Shown piece by piece: positions 35,129 through 43,431 of a stretch of 64,000 nt of DNA. A program made the translations under genes and the position numbers. The stretch lies in NCBI RefSeq assembly GCF_002939865.1, contig NZ_MDEE01000020.1, positions 1 to 64,000 of the forward strand, written 5' to 3'. How positions within the stretch are numbered: the stretch's first letter is position 1; each line of letters starts with the position of its first letter. Under the pieces are notes generated by a model. That model worked only from the letters and a program-made list of their open reading frames with translations, ran no database searches and had not been told where the DNA came from. Source of the stretch: Xanthomonas dyei (GTDB taxonomy: Bacteria > Pseudomonadota > Gammaproteobacteria > Xanthomonadales > Xanthomonadaceae).

Positions 35129-35923
35129 TCAACGCACGCCCGGCAACACCTGCGTTGCACCGGTCACCAGACCACAGGCGTGGTCCTGCACTTCTTCGCC
35201 ACTGGCGCGGTTACCGCTGCGCGCATCCTGCCGCGTCGCCAGCAGAACGAACCCCGGTCGCCCGTCCTGCAGTTGCGCGCCGGCGACCACCAGCGAGTAA
35301 TCGCGCAAGCTGGCATCGGCGGCAAGCGCGTCTGCGAGCAGGCGAATCGGATCTTGCTCCAGCGCATCGCCTTCCAGCGTCCTGGCCAGATACATATGGC
35401 CCCGCAGTGGCTCGGCCAGGGCATGCCATTTCGGGCCGATCTTCATGCGCTGACGCTGCAGCGCTGCGTACACGTCCGGACGCAGGCAATCGATGTGGAT
35501 ATGCAGTTGCTCCTGCGAGCGCCCGTGCGGCGAGTTCAACGCAAGACTCACGTATTGCCTTGGCAGCGGACGTTGCAATGCCTGCGCCACGAAGCTGCGC
35601 GCATCCCAGGCGCTGGCGAAATAATTCGGCGCGTCGGCGCTTAGCAACGCGGGGTCTTCGATTCCACTGACCCGCACGCTGGGCACCAACAAATACTGGA
35701 AGCTGCCGTGACGGTCTTTCAACACCACCGCCTGGCGCGCCGGATCCGACCACACGGCGGCGCAGTCGGGTGACCGCGGCGCCTCTGCCAGGCAGCGGGT
35801 GGAGACGATGCGCCACAACGCATCCGGGTCGCTGGCATGGCGCACCGGTGCAGGTGGCGCTGCCGCGCAGCCTGCCAACAACAGCGCCACGGCACATGCA
35901 TAGCGAACGGCGCCAGGCCTCAT
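35129..35923 (-). CDS. cdh: CDP-diacylglycerol diphosphatase
   Basis: The 264-residue protein resembles Cdh, which hydrolyses CDP-diacylglycerol to phosphatidate and CMP and belongs to the HIT-like superfamily. The catalytic HIHIDC lies at 141-146. LVPSVRVSGIEDPALLS and NSPHGRSQEQLH are family stretches. A lipoprotein-like N-terminus (AVALLLAGC, cysteine at 19) suggests membrane anchoring. The start at 35923 is chosen for that signal. The same frame remains open for more than 500 further codons upstream, but that part is antisense to the carboxypeptidase gene. Confidence 0.9.
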   Translation of the reverse strand: MRPGAVRYACAVALLLAGCAAAPPAPVRHASDPDALWRIVSTRCLAEAPRSPDCAAVWSDPARQAVVLKDRHGSFQYLLVPSVRVSGIEDPALLSADAPNYFASAWDARSFVAQALQRPLPRQYVSLALNSPHGRSQEQLHIHIDCLRPDVYAALQRQRMKIGPKWHALAEPLRGHMYLARTLEGDALEQDPIRLLADALAADASLRDYSLVVAGAQLQDGRPGFVLLATRQDARSGNRASGEEVQDHACGLVTGATQVLPGVR

Positions 35924-36058
35924 CTGCAGCTCGATCACCAGGGCGCGCCATGATAGCGACCCGGCATCGGTGAGCGCGACAGCCATGTCTTTTTGCACAT
36001 CCACCGCGCGACGCCGCGGCCTAGCATCGGCGTTCTTCCGTTCCAATGCCGATTGCCC

Positions 36059-37561
36059 ATGCCCTCCTTGTTCCATACCGGCCTGCTGGCCTGCCTGCTG
36101 TTCGGCGTGTCGGCATTCGCCGCCGCGCAGGACAGCAAGACCGATTCCAAGCCTGACGCCAAGGCCGATACCGCTGCGAGCAAACCCGCACCGCTGCCGG
36201 CCGATGTCAGCGTGCGCCAAAGTACGCGCCTTGCCGAGCGAACGCTGAGTTACACCGCCACCGTCGGCACGTTGCCGGTGCGCGATGCGCAGGGCAAGAC
36301 CACCGGCGAGGTGGTATTCACCGCTTATACCGTGGACGGCAAGGACCGCCCGGTGACCTTTGCCTTGAACGGCGGGCCGGGCGCGGCGTCGGTCTATCTG
36401 AACATGGGTGCGATCGGGCCGAAGGTGGTCGCCTTCGGCGCCGAAGGCGACAGTGCATCTGCGCCGGCGACCTTGCGCGACAATCCGGGCACCTGGCTGG
36501 ACTTCACCGACCTGGTGTTCATCGACCCGGTCGGCACCGGTTTCAGCCGCGCACTGATCGGCGATGACGAGGCCAAGAAGCAGTTCTACAACCCGCAGGC
36601 CGACGTCGAGTATCTCTCGCGTGTGATCTACGATTGGTTGCTGAAGAATCGCCGCCTGCAGACGCGCAAGTATCTGGTCGGCGAAAGTTATGGCGGTTTC
36701 CGCGGCCCGCGCATCACCCAGTATCTGCAGACCCGCCTTGGCGTGGCCATGAGCGGTGTGGTGCTGGTCTCGCCGTTTCTCAACCCGACCCTGGACGACA
36801 ACAGCGACGTCTCGCCGCTGGCGTGGATGCTGACCCTGCCCTCGATCGCCGCTGCGCACCTGGAGCGCCAGGGCCAACTCAGCGACAGCGCGATGCGCCA
36901 GGTGATCGACTACACCCGCAGCGACTACGCGGTGGCGCTGATGAAAGGCCGCACCGACCCGCAGGCCAACGAGGCGATGCTGCAGCAGGTCACCCGCATG
37001 ACAGGGCTGGATCCGGCCTATGTGCGCCGCTCCGGTGGACGCCTGGAAACGCAGGCATATCTGCGCGAAGTGTTTCGCGACAAGGGCAAGCTGGGTAGCC
37101 GCTACGACGCCAACGTGACCGCCTTCGACCCGTTCCCCAACGACCCCACGCAGCGCGCCAGCGACCCGCTGCTGGACAGCATCATCGCCCCGACCACCAC
37201 CGCGATGGTGGACTTCGTCACCCGGATCGTCGGCTGGAAAGTCGATGCCCGCTATCAGGCGATCAATTACGAGGTCAATACGGCGTGGGACTGGGGCGAT
37301 GAGCTGCGCAAGGGCGCGGTGACGCAGCTGCGTCAGTCGGTGGCGATCGACCCCAAGCTGCGGGTGCTGATCGCACATGGCTGGAACGATCTCTCCTGCC
37401 CGTTCATGGGCTCGGTGCTCACCGTGGATCAGATGCCGGCGATGGGCGACCCTAACCGCGTGCAGGTACACGAATATCCGGGCGGCCACATGTTCTACAA
37501 CCGCGCCGATAGCCAGGCCGCGTTCCGTCGCGACGTCAAGGCGATGTACGAAACGCGCTGA
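36059..37561 (+). CDS. S10 family serine carboxypeptidase, exported
   Basis: The 500-residue precursor has a signal peptide (MPSLFHTGLLACLLFGVSAF, cleavage near AAAQD) and a Lys/Asp/Ala-rich linker. The S10 peptidase domain follows, with LNGGPGAASV for the oxyanion hole, the nucleophile S210 in VGESYGGFRGP and the catalytic histidine region in YPGGHMFYNR. A likely catalytic aspartate lies near VLIAHGWNDLSCP. It should remove C-terminal residues from peptides in the periplasm or outside the cell. Plant-associated xanthomonads commonly encode several such enzymes. The start at 36059 is chosen for the signal peptide. Confidence 0.92.
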   Translation: MPSLFHTGLLACLLFGVSAFAAAQDSKTDSKPDAKADTAASKPAPLPADVSVRQSTRLAERTLSYTATVGTLPVRDAQGKTTGEVVFTAYTVDGKDRPVTFALNGGPGAASVYLNMGAIGPKVVAFGAEGDSASAPATLRDNPGTWLDFTDLVFIDPVGTGFSRALIGDDEAKKQFYNPQADVEYLSRVIYDWLLKNRRLQTRKYLVGESYGGFRGPRITQYLQTRLGVAMSGVVLVSPFLNPTLDDNSDVSPLAWMLTLPSIAAAHLERQGQLSDSAMRQVIDYTRSDYAVALMKGRTDPQANEAMLQQVTRMTGLDPAYVRRSGGRLETQAYLREVFRDKGKLGSRYDANVTAFDPFPNDPTQRASDPLLDSIIAPTTTAMVDFVTRIVGWKVDARYQAINYEVNTAWDWGDELRKGAVTQLRQSVAIDPKLRVLIAHGWNDLSCPFMGSVLTVDQMPAMGDPNRVQVHEYPGGHMFYNRADSQAAFRRDVKAMYETR

Positions 37562-37622
37562 GCGCATGCAGTACCGGGCGTGCGACTCACGCCCGGCGAT
37601 GAATCAACCGCGTCGTGACGCG

Positions 37623-38384
37623 TTAGACCGCGCCGGGCGCGGTCGCTTTCACGTTCCAGCCCATCCACTGGTACAGCCGATACCGCGCGATGCCCAGGTA
37701 TTCGTGCAAGGCGACATCGGCCAGGGTGAAGTTGTAGCTCTGCGGCAGGATCGACCAGGAGGCGGTCAGCCAGTCGGCGCGCACCGGGATGGCATCGATC
37801 CCGAAGTGCCGGAAGTACAGCTCGGCGCGGCGCAGATGCGTGGCCGAGGACACCAGAACGACGCGATCGGGCCGGTGCGCGCGCAGCAAGGGCTGACTGA
37901 ACTGCGCGTTCTGCCAGGTGTTCATGCTGGACGGCTCCATGATCAGATCCGCTTGATCGATCCCCAGCCCGATCAACACGCGCTGATACACCACCGCCTC
38001 CGACAGGCCCAGGCCGCGGGCGTCGCCGCCACTGATCTCGATCTTGCAATCGCCGCCGCTGTGCCGGCATTGCCGGTACAGCCGCGCCGATTCGACGATG
38101 CGGCCGTAGGCGAACAGATTGGCCTCGGCCACCGCATCGCGGCCTTCCGGACGCACGGTGCCGGCGCCCAGCAGCACGATGACGTTGCGCGCGCCCCACG
38201 CATTGAAATCATTGACGCCGGTACGCTGCAGGTTCTGCAGCATCCACGATGGCAGCGGCCCGCAACCGACCGCGAACACCAGCGCCAGGCTGGCCCCGGC
38301 CAGCACGCGCGACAACTGCCGCGATCCGCGACGGTCGATCAACCAGGCCAAGCCGAACAACACGCACACCAGGGCAAGCATCAT
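37623..38384 (-). CDS. YdcF/ElyC-like DUF218 protein
   Basis: The 253-residue protein has one or two N-terminal membrane segments (MMLALVCVLFGLAWLI and VLAGASLALVFAVGCGPLP) and a DUF218 domain with NVIVLLGAGTVRPEG, IEISGGDARGLGLSEA and the MEPSSMNTWQNA and VLVSSATHLRRAELYF motifs. DUF218 proteins such as ElyC/SanA relate to envelope and undecaprenyl-phosphate metabolism in E. coli. The role here is inferred only from the family. Confidence 0.88.
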   Translation of the reverse strand: MMLALVCVLFGLAWLIDRRGSRQLSRVLAGASLALVFAVGCGPLPSWMLQNLQRTGVNDFNAWGARNVIVLLGAGTVRPEGRDAVAEANLFAYGRIVESARLYRQCRHSGGDCKIEISGGDARGLGLSEAVVYQRVLIGLGIDQADLIMEPSSMNTWQNAQFSQPLLRAHRPDRVVLVSSATHLRRAELYFRHFGIDAIPVRADWLTASWSILPQSYNFTLADVALHEYLGIARYRLYQWMGWNVKATAPGAV

Positions 38385-38492
38385 CGCGGAAGGTTCTCAC
38401 TCAGCACGCGCAGGCAGACCCGGTCACGGCAGATCCCCAGCGCAATAACACCGCAGCGTGACAGCGGCGCGTGACCGCACCGCGACATCGGC

Positions 38493-39620
38493 TCAGGTCC
38501 AGCCAAACAGCTCGAACAGCGTCAGGATCAGATACGCCACACCGCCTGCAGCGGGGATGGTGAGAATCCACGCCCACACAATGCGCTCGATCACGCCAAG
38601 CCGCAGCGAGCGAGGGTTCTTGGCAAACCCCACACCCATGATCGCGGTGGAAATGCTGTGCGTGGTCGACACCGGCATGCCGAAATGCGCAGCCACGGTG
38701 AGCACGGTGGCCGAGCTGGTTTCGGCGGCAAAGCCGTGGATGGGATGCAGCTTGACCATCTTGTGGCCGAGCGTCTTGATGATCTTCCAGCCACCGGATG
38801 CGGTGCCGGCCGCCATCACCACCGCGCAGGTCAGCACGATCCACATCGGGATGCCGTCGCCGGCGGCCAGGCCGGTGCCCGGATGCAGGAACGCCAGCCA
38901 GCTCGGCAGGTTGTCCAGTGCACCGGCCGACTGCGCGCCGATCAGGGTCATGGCGATGATGCCCATGGTCTTCTGCGCATCGTTATGGCCATGGGCGTAG
39001 CCCATGTATGCAGCCGAGGCGATCTGCGCCTTGCCGAAGAACGCATTGACCCAGCGCGGCCGCGCCAGTCGCCCGATCGGGCCACCGAGCCGCGACATGC
39101 CGGCGATGATGGCCCACAGCAGCAGCATCACCACGATACCGAGCAGGAAGCCGGCGATCGGCGAGGTGATCATCGGCACGAACACCTTCCACAACAGCCC
39201 CTTGTTCTTGGCCCAGTTGCCGACGCTTTCCGACCAGATCAACGCGTCCCAATTGTTGTGCGCGGCGGCCAGACCGGCGCCGCACAGGCCGCCGATCAGC
39301 GCATGCGAGGACGACGAAGGCAGCCCCTTCCACCAGGTGATCAGGTTCCAGATGATGCCGCCCAGCAGCGCGCACAAAATCACCTGCGGGGTGACCTCGA
39401 CCACGTTGGTGTTGAGCAGTCCCGAAGCGATGGTCAACGCCACCGCAGTGCCGGTCAGGGCGCCGATCAAATTCATGCCGGCGGCCAGCATCACCGCCCA
39501 GCCGGGCGACAACACCTTGGTGGCGACGACGGTGGCGATGGAATTGGCGGTGTCGTGGAAGCCGTTGATGAACTCGAACACCAACGCGGCCAGGATCACC
39601 ACCAGAACAAGGGTAAGCAC
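38493..39620 (-). CDS. pit: Inorganic phosphate transporter, Pit family
   Basis: The 375-residue polytopic membrane protein carries the duplicated PiT signatures: FINGFHDTANSIATVVATKV and SSSHALIGGLCGAG in the first half; GYAHGHNDAQKTMGIIAMTL and the GMPVSTTHSIS region in the second. It imports phosphate, usually as a metal-phosphate complex with protons. It follows a DUF47 PhoU-like gene by 9 bases, the usual partner. Confidence 0.95.
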   Translation of the reverse strand: MLTLVLVVILAALVFEFINGFHDTANSIATVVATKVLSPGWAVMLAAGMNLIGALTGTAVALTIASGLLNTNVVEVTPQVILCALLGGIIWNLITWWKGLPSSSSHALIGGLCGAGLAAAHNNWDALIWSESVGNWAKNKGLLWKVFVPMITSPIAGFLLGIVVMLLLWAIIAGMSRLGGPIGRLARPRWVNAFFGKAQIASAAYMGYAHGHNDAQKTMGIIAMTLIGAQSAGALDNLPSWLAFLHPGTGLAAGDGIPMWIVLTCAVVMAAGTASGGWKIIKTLGHKMVKLHPIHGFAAETSSATVLTVAAHFGMPVSTTHSISTAIMGVGFAKNPRSLRLGVIERIVWAWILTIPAAGGVAYLILTLFELFGWT

Positions 39621-39629
39621 GCGGCGACC

Positions 39630-40256
39630 TCAGCTGTTCTTCAATACGATCTGGTACACCACCACCCCTGCCTCGCGGCAACGGTCGATGGCTTTTTCCA
39701 GGATCTCGAAGAACTCCTTGAGCAGGAACATCTGCAGCGTGTCCAGGCGGCCGGAATAGATGTCGCGGTACAGCTCGAGCATCAGGCGGTCGGCCTCGTT
39801 TTCCAGCGTGCGCAGCTTGTCGTTGAGCGCAGTCATGCGATCGATGTTCATCTGCGGCAGGTCGGTGACCATTTCCACCACTACCGCGGCGGCCTGCTCC
39901 AGCATCGCCGCGCGCGGAGCGAAGTCGATGTGTTCCAGGTGCTTGGTGGCCAGCGAATAGCGGTCGGCGAATTTTTCGACCTGCTTGGGAATCTTGTACA
40001 GCGCCGAGCCCAGCGCTTCGATGTCTTCGCGCTCGATCGGGGTCATGAAGCTGTCCACCAGCGCCTGGCCGATCTTGTCGGAGGCGGCGCGTTCGCGCAG
40101 GCGGGCCAGCTTGAAGGCGTCCAGCGCCGGTTGCCGGTCGGACGTGCGCATCATGGCGTGCAACGCCTTGGTGCTGTCGTAGGCGGCCTGCGCCGCTTCG
40201 TTCAGAAGCGCATAGAACTGCTTGCCGGAGCCGAAGATGGTCTGCAACGAGAACAT
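39630..40256 (-). CDS. DUF47 PhoU-like phosphate transport regulator
   Basis: The 208-residue all-helical protein is a DUF47/PhoU-like family member (MFSLQTIFGSGKQFYALLNE, FMTPIEREDIEALGSALYKI, LRTLENEADRLMLELYRDIY). In other bacteria such proteins modulate the adjacent Pit transporter. It starts the pit transcript and is divergent from the CNNM/CorC-like gene. The start at 40256 matches the family; the 29-codon extension is unlikely. Confidence 0.93.
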   Translation of the reverse strand: MFSLQTIFGSGKQFYALLNEAAQAAYDSTKALHAMMRTSDRQPALDAFKLARLRERAASDKIGQALVDSFMTPIEREDIEALGSALYKIPKQVEKFADRYSLATKHLEHIDFAPRAAMLEQAAAVVVEMVTDLPQMNIDRMTALNDKLRTLENEADRLMLELYRDIYSGRLDTLQMFLLKEFFEILEKAIDRCREAGVVVYQIVLKNS

Positions 40257-40530
40257 GGGTGGAAAACTTCCTGCCGTCGAGGGAGAGACGGGCGCCAAGG
40301 ACGAATTATGACCGTTCCATGACCTGTCTGGGTATATCGGCACCGCGCGCGGCCTTCACACCGGCATTTCCCGGCTCGAATCACCCTGCGATTTGCTAAC
40401 ATGCCCCCGCGCCTTCGGGCGCACCCTATGGAAGACGACCCTATATTTCCGCGTTGCCGCCCCGCCTTCGCGCGCGCCGGCCAACCCCGTGCTTGCCCGC
40501 CCTCCCCTTCACTGACCGGGGAAGACGCCC
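40257..40530. promoter_or_regulatory. Divergent promoter region, phosphate operon and CNNM-like gene
   Basis: This 274-base gap lies between divergent start codons and must hold both promoters. No clear Pho box or consensus promoter could be recognised by eye. A GGGGAAG ribosome binding site precedes the GTG start at 40531. Confidence 0.4.
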
Positions 40531-41871
40531 GTGGTTGAGTTTCTGATCGTCATCGCACTGATCGTGTTGAACGGCTTCTTCGCCATGTCGGAGATGTCGC
40601 TGATGACCTCGCGCAAGAGCCGCCTGAAGCAGATGGCCGGCTCCAGCAAGCGCGCCGCGCGGGCGCTGGCCTTGGCCGAGAGCCCGGAGAACTTCCTGTC
40701 CACGGTCCAGATCGGTATCACCTCGATCGGCATCCTGACCGGCCTGTTCGGCGGCGAAGCCATCGGCGAGGCGATCGGCGAGCGGCTGCAGCTGGCCTTC
40801 CCTGCGCTGTCGGCCACTTTCTCGTTGGTTGGCGACCCCAAACCGTATTCGGCAGTGATCGGCAGCACCCTGGCGGTGGCGCTGATCACCTTCCTGACGC
40901 TGATCTTCGGCGAGCTGGTGCCCAAGCGGCTGGCATTGCGCAACTCCGAAGATATCGCCGGTTTTGTCGCGGTGCCGATGACCTGGCTGGCCAAGATCGC
41001 CGCGCCCGGGGTCTGGGTGCTGGCGCGCTCCACGCGCTTGGTGCTGCGCATGTTGGGCATGGGCAAGGACGAATCGGCATCGATCACCGAAGAAGAGATC
41101 CGCATGCTGGTAGCCGAAAGCCACGAAGCCGGCGTGATCGATGCGCACGAGCGCGACATGATGAACCGGGTGATGCGCCTGGGCGACCGCACCGCCGACA
41201 GCCTGATGACGCCGCGCAACCGCATCGCCTGGCTGGATGCCAATGCCGAGCCGGAACGCAACCTGCAGATGATGCGCGAGCACGAGTTCTCGCGTTACCC
41301 GGTGTATCGCAGCAGCGACCAGGACATTGCCGGCGTGCTGGAAGTCAAATCGCTGGTCACGCGCCTGGGCGGGCACGGCGAGAACCTGTTCCAGGCACTG
41401 CGCGATACCTTGTTCGTGTCCGAGTCCACGCATGCGATGAAGCTGCTGGAGATCTTTCGCGAAGAACAGCAGTCGATGGCGTTGGTGGTGGACGAATACG
41501 GCGAAATCCGCGGGCTGGTCACCATCAGCGACCTGATGGGCGCGGTGGTCGGCCGTCTGCAGGCGGTGGAAAACACCGACGAAGACGCGCTGGTGATCAC
41601 CCGTGCCGATGGCTCGCTGCTGATCGACGGCTCGCTGCCGGTGGAAGAATTGCGCGAAGTGCTGGGCGCCGAACTGCCGGAAGCCGACGAAGGCGATTAC
41701 CACACGCTGGCCGGGCTGTGCATTTACTACTTCGGACGCATTCCGCAGGCTGGCGAATTCTTCGATTGGGCCGGTTGGCGCATCGAGATCGTGGATCTGG
41801 ATGGCGCGCGTGTGGACAAGCTGCTGTTGAGCCGCATCGGCGACGAGGACAGCGATGACATCGTCGGATAA
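40531..41871 (+). CDS. CNNM/CorC-like membrane protein with CBS domains
   Basis: The 446-residue protein has a DUF21/CNNM membrane domain (about 1-190, starting FLIVIALIVLNGFFAMSEMS), a CBS pair (about 215-340, with LMTPRNRIAWLD and DEYGEIRGLVTISDLMG) and a C-terminal CorC/HlyC transporter-associated domain (about 355-435). Relatives are linked to magnesium and other cation export and are often misnamed haemolysins. It uses a GTG start at 40531 with GGGGAAG about 6 bases upstream. The stop overlaps the next gene by 17 bases. Confidence 0.92.
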   Translation: MVEFLIVIALIVLNGFFAMSEMSLMTSRKSRLKQMAGSSKRAARALALAESPENFLSTVQIGITSIGILTGLFGGEAIGEAIGERLQLAFPALSATFSLVGDPKPYSAVIGSTLAVALITFLTLIFGELVPKRLALRNSEDIAGFVAVPMTWLAKIAAPGVWVLARSTRLVLRMLGMGKDESASITEEEIRMLVAESHEAGVIDAHERDMMNRVMRLGDRTADSLMTPRNRIAWLDANAEPERNLQMMREHEFSRYPVYRSSDQDIAGVLEVKSLVTRLGGHGENLFQALRDTLFVSESTHAMKLLEIFREEQQSMALVVDEYGEIRGLVTISDLMGAVVGRLQAVENTDEDALVITRADGSLLIDGSLPVEELREVLGAELPEADEGDYHTLAGLCIYYFGRIPQAGEFFDWAGWRIEIVDLDGARVDKLLLSRIGDEDSDDIVG

Positions 41872-42526
41872 CGGCGTTCCGCCATCCGACGCGTCCGGCG
41901 GCGAGCAGATGCGGTACCGCAATGAAGGCATCCGCAGCTTGCTGGCGGCCTTCAGCGGTGGCGACCCGGAGCAGGTGCTGCGGGTGCGCGAGATCCTGGC
42001 CGACCTGCAGCAGAGCGCGTTCGGGGTGTTTTTGTTTCTGGCGATCCTGCCGTCGTTCATCCCGATTCCCGGCGTGGCAGGCGGAATCAGCGGGCCGCTG
42101 ACGGTGCTGATCGGCGTGCAGATGATGTGCTGCCTGCGCAAGCCGTGGGTGCCGGCCTTTATCGGCAACCGTGGGCCGCGGCGACGCACCAGTCAGCGTT
42201 TCGTGGCGAAACTGGCACCGACATTGCAGCGGTTGGACCGCCTGCTCAAGCCGCGTTTGCACGGCATGCTCGATCGGAGACCGGCGCAGATGTTCACCGG
42301 CTTGCTGCTGGTGCTGGTCGGTATCTTGCTGACGCTGCCGATCCCGTTTACCAACTATCTGTTCGGCCTGATCCTGCTGCTGTTTGCGCTGGCCTTGCTG
42401 GAACGCGATGGCGCGTTGATGTTGGTGGGCTGGGCGGCGGCGCTGGTGTCGATCGCGGTATTCGGGATCACCTCGGATCAGTTGGTGGACCTGATTCGTG
42501 GCTGGTGGCCCGTGGCGTGGCGTTGA
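41855..42526 (+). CDS. ExoD-like membrane protein
   Basis: The 223-residue protein belongs to the ExoD (exopolysaccharide synthesis, DUF1100-like membrane) family, with REILADLQQSAFGVFLFLAI, LPSFIPIPGVAGGISGPLTV, and two more hydrophobic segments (LLLVLVGILLTLPIPFTNYL and GLILLLFALALLE). ExoD was first named for a Rhizobium exopolysaccharide and alkali-tolerance phenotype; its biochemical role is unclear. It overlaps the upstream CNNM/CorC-like gene, so the two are likely cotranscribed. Confidence 0.88.
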   Translation: MTSSDNGVPPSDASGGEQMRYRNEGIRSLLAAFSGGDPEQVLRVREILADLQQSAFGVFLFLAILPSFIPIPGVAGGISGPLTVLIGVQMMCCLRKPWVPAFIGNRGPRRRTSQRFVAKLAPTLQRLDRLLKPRLHGMLDRRPAQMFTGLLLVLVGILLTLPIPFTNYLFGLILLLFALALLERDGALMLVGWAAALVSIAVFGITSDQLVDLIRGWWPVAWR

Positions 42527-42657
42527 GTTCTACCGTCGAGTGCGCGCCGGATTGGGCTTGCTGGCGCTGACGGATCACCTCTGATGCTGGAATGGGTGAC
42601 ACTTCTTCGCTGGCGAACGCTGGTTGGGATGTTCGTTCAACGTCGACGTTACTGGCG

Positions 42658-42698
42658 GACGTACCCTCACCCCAACCCCTCTACCGCAGGAGGGGGCT
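42658..42698. repeat. Half copy of the MITE-like intergenic element
   Basis: Read on the minus strand, this stretch is CCCCTCCTGCGGTAGAGGGG followed by TTGGGGTGAGGGTACG, which matches the left-end layout of the element at 30513 (palindrome, GGGGTG, GGGTACG). No right end is seen, so it is a solitary end. It lies about 60 bases from the attC site. Confidence 0.6.
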
Positions 42699-42760
42699 AA
42701 AGCACTTGGCGGGCGGTTGAGCGATCCTGGGTTGCGGTGGTGTCGTGATACACACCATGC

Positions 42761-42820
42761 GGATAACGCCTGAATTAATCCGAGCCGCGAAGCGGGTTCG
42801 GCTTGAATGAATTGTTAGAC
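42761..42820 (-). other. attC recombination site
   Basis: On the minus strand the 60-base site starts GTCTAAC (42820-42814) and ends GTTATCC (42767-42761). Internally it has AATTCATTCAAGCCG, a CCCGCTTCGCGG hairpin tip and GGATTAATTCAGGC, closely matching attC sites of Xanthomonas and Vibrio type integrons. The first core fits RYYYAAC; the last deviates from GTTRRRY by one base (T for purine), hinting at decay. Confidence 0.85.
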
Positions 42821-43204
42821 CCCACTGCCACCATACGTACTCTGGCATACCGGACACATATGGCTAGCCAAGTCTTCTAACGTTTTGGATACTGGAACCA
42901 AGCGGATTGTTTTACTCGAATTATCGTAGCAGCCGGAGCAAAACGGACCTTCACCGTCTTGCTTGAAGTACGCGCCGTTCTTGAACTCAAGGGTAGGCGT
43001 AGATTGCTTGACGGCCAACCGCGTTTTGAGGTTTGTGTTCTCCTCCACGACACTGGCCAGCTCGGATTTAAGCTTTGCGAGCTCCAACCCGAGGTCGGCA
43101 AGCGCGTTGCTGAACTCTGCGTTCTCAATGTTCTTGTTTATCTCTCTGAGGCGCGAAACAAGTTGCATTGATGTTGCTACTGCCGCGAATACGGTGGCTG
43201 CCAT
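42815..43204 (-). CDS. Cassette-encoded coiled-coil and four-cysteine protein
   Basis: This 129-residue product is not recognised. The N-terminus (MAATVFAAVATSMQLV) is mildly hydrophobic, residues about 21-65 form a likely coiled coil (LADLGLELAKLKSELASVVE), and the C-terminal part has two cysteine pairs, C89-x2-C92 and C117-x2-C120, suggesting a zinc ribbon. The start at 43204 has AAGGAA 6 bases upstream and lies 16 bases from the cassette core site. The TAA stop is within the attC GTCTAAC. Function is unknown. Cassette genes of this kind are often strain-specific. Confidence 0.85.
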   Translation of the reverse strand: MAATVFAAVATSMQLVSRLREINKNIENAEFSNALADLGLELAKLKSELASVVEENTNLKTRLAVKQSTPTLEFKNGAYFKQDGEGPFCSGCYDNSSKTIRLVPVSKTLEDLASHMCPVCQSTYGGSGV

Positions 43205-43220
43205 TGAAGTTCCTTATGGG

Positions 43221-43237
43221 GTCTAACGCTGCGTTAG
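43221..43237 (-). other. Cassette core site, upstream junction
   Basis: On the minus strand CTAACGCAGCGTTAGAC contains GTTAGAC, a good GTTRRRY core, directly before the cassette gene. The preceding bases do not show a full attC, so this may be the trace of an attI, a truncated attC or a secondary insertion site. Confidence 0.6.
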
Positions 43238-43367
43238 TAGGCGACACGTTGCGCTACAGGCGAACCAGACGACCAATGCGGCGATTGGTTTTCGCCGCAC
43301 TTAGAAGGACCGAGCGCCTAGAACGCCCGATCGGCGTACTAAAGACAAGCCTTGGTCATTGGATCGG

Positions 43368-43431
43368 GACTTGTCGCTTACGTCCGGTCCTGGTGCTCAG
43401 ATCAGGGCTTGGCGCTTACGTCAGGTCTTGC
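43368..43431. repeat. Imperfect 38-base tandem duplication
   Basis: GCTTACGTCCGGTC (from 43376) and GCTTACGTCAGGTC (from 43414) are spaced 38 bases apart within longer similar stretches. The second copy ends exactly at the stop codon of the flavin-type stress protein gene. It lies in the short region between that gene and the integron cassette. Confidence 0.55.

Larger units (their letters stand above)
42761..43227 (-). mobile_element. Solitary integron gene cassette
   Basis: On the minus strand the order is: core site GCGTTAGAC (43221-43229), 16 bases of leader with AAGGAA, a 129-codon gene, then an attC whose first core overlaps the stop codon. This is the complete layout of an integron gene cassette. 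The cassette gene has a visibly lower G+C content than its neighbours. No integron integrase gene is in the window, and the neighbours (ExoD-like and flavin-type stress protein genes) differ from the ilvD-linked Xanthomonas integron site, so it appears to be an ectopic or relict insertion. Confidence 0.8.

Noticed and set aside
35924..37567. Long minus-strand open frame upstream of the cdh start
   Set aside because: It is antisense to the S10 carboxypeptidase gene and has shadow-like composition. Only the last 264 codons, starting with a lipoprotein signal, are a recognisable protein (Cdh).
42527..43431. Complete integron with integrase
   Set aside because: No tyrosine recombinase frame of the IntI type is seen near the cassette. 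Only one attC and one extra core site are visible.
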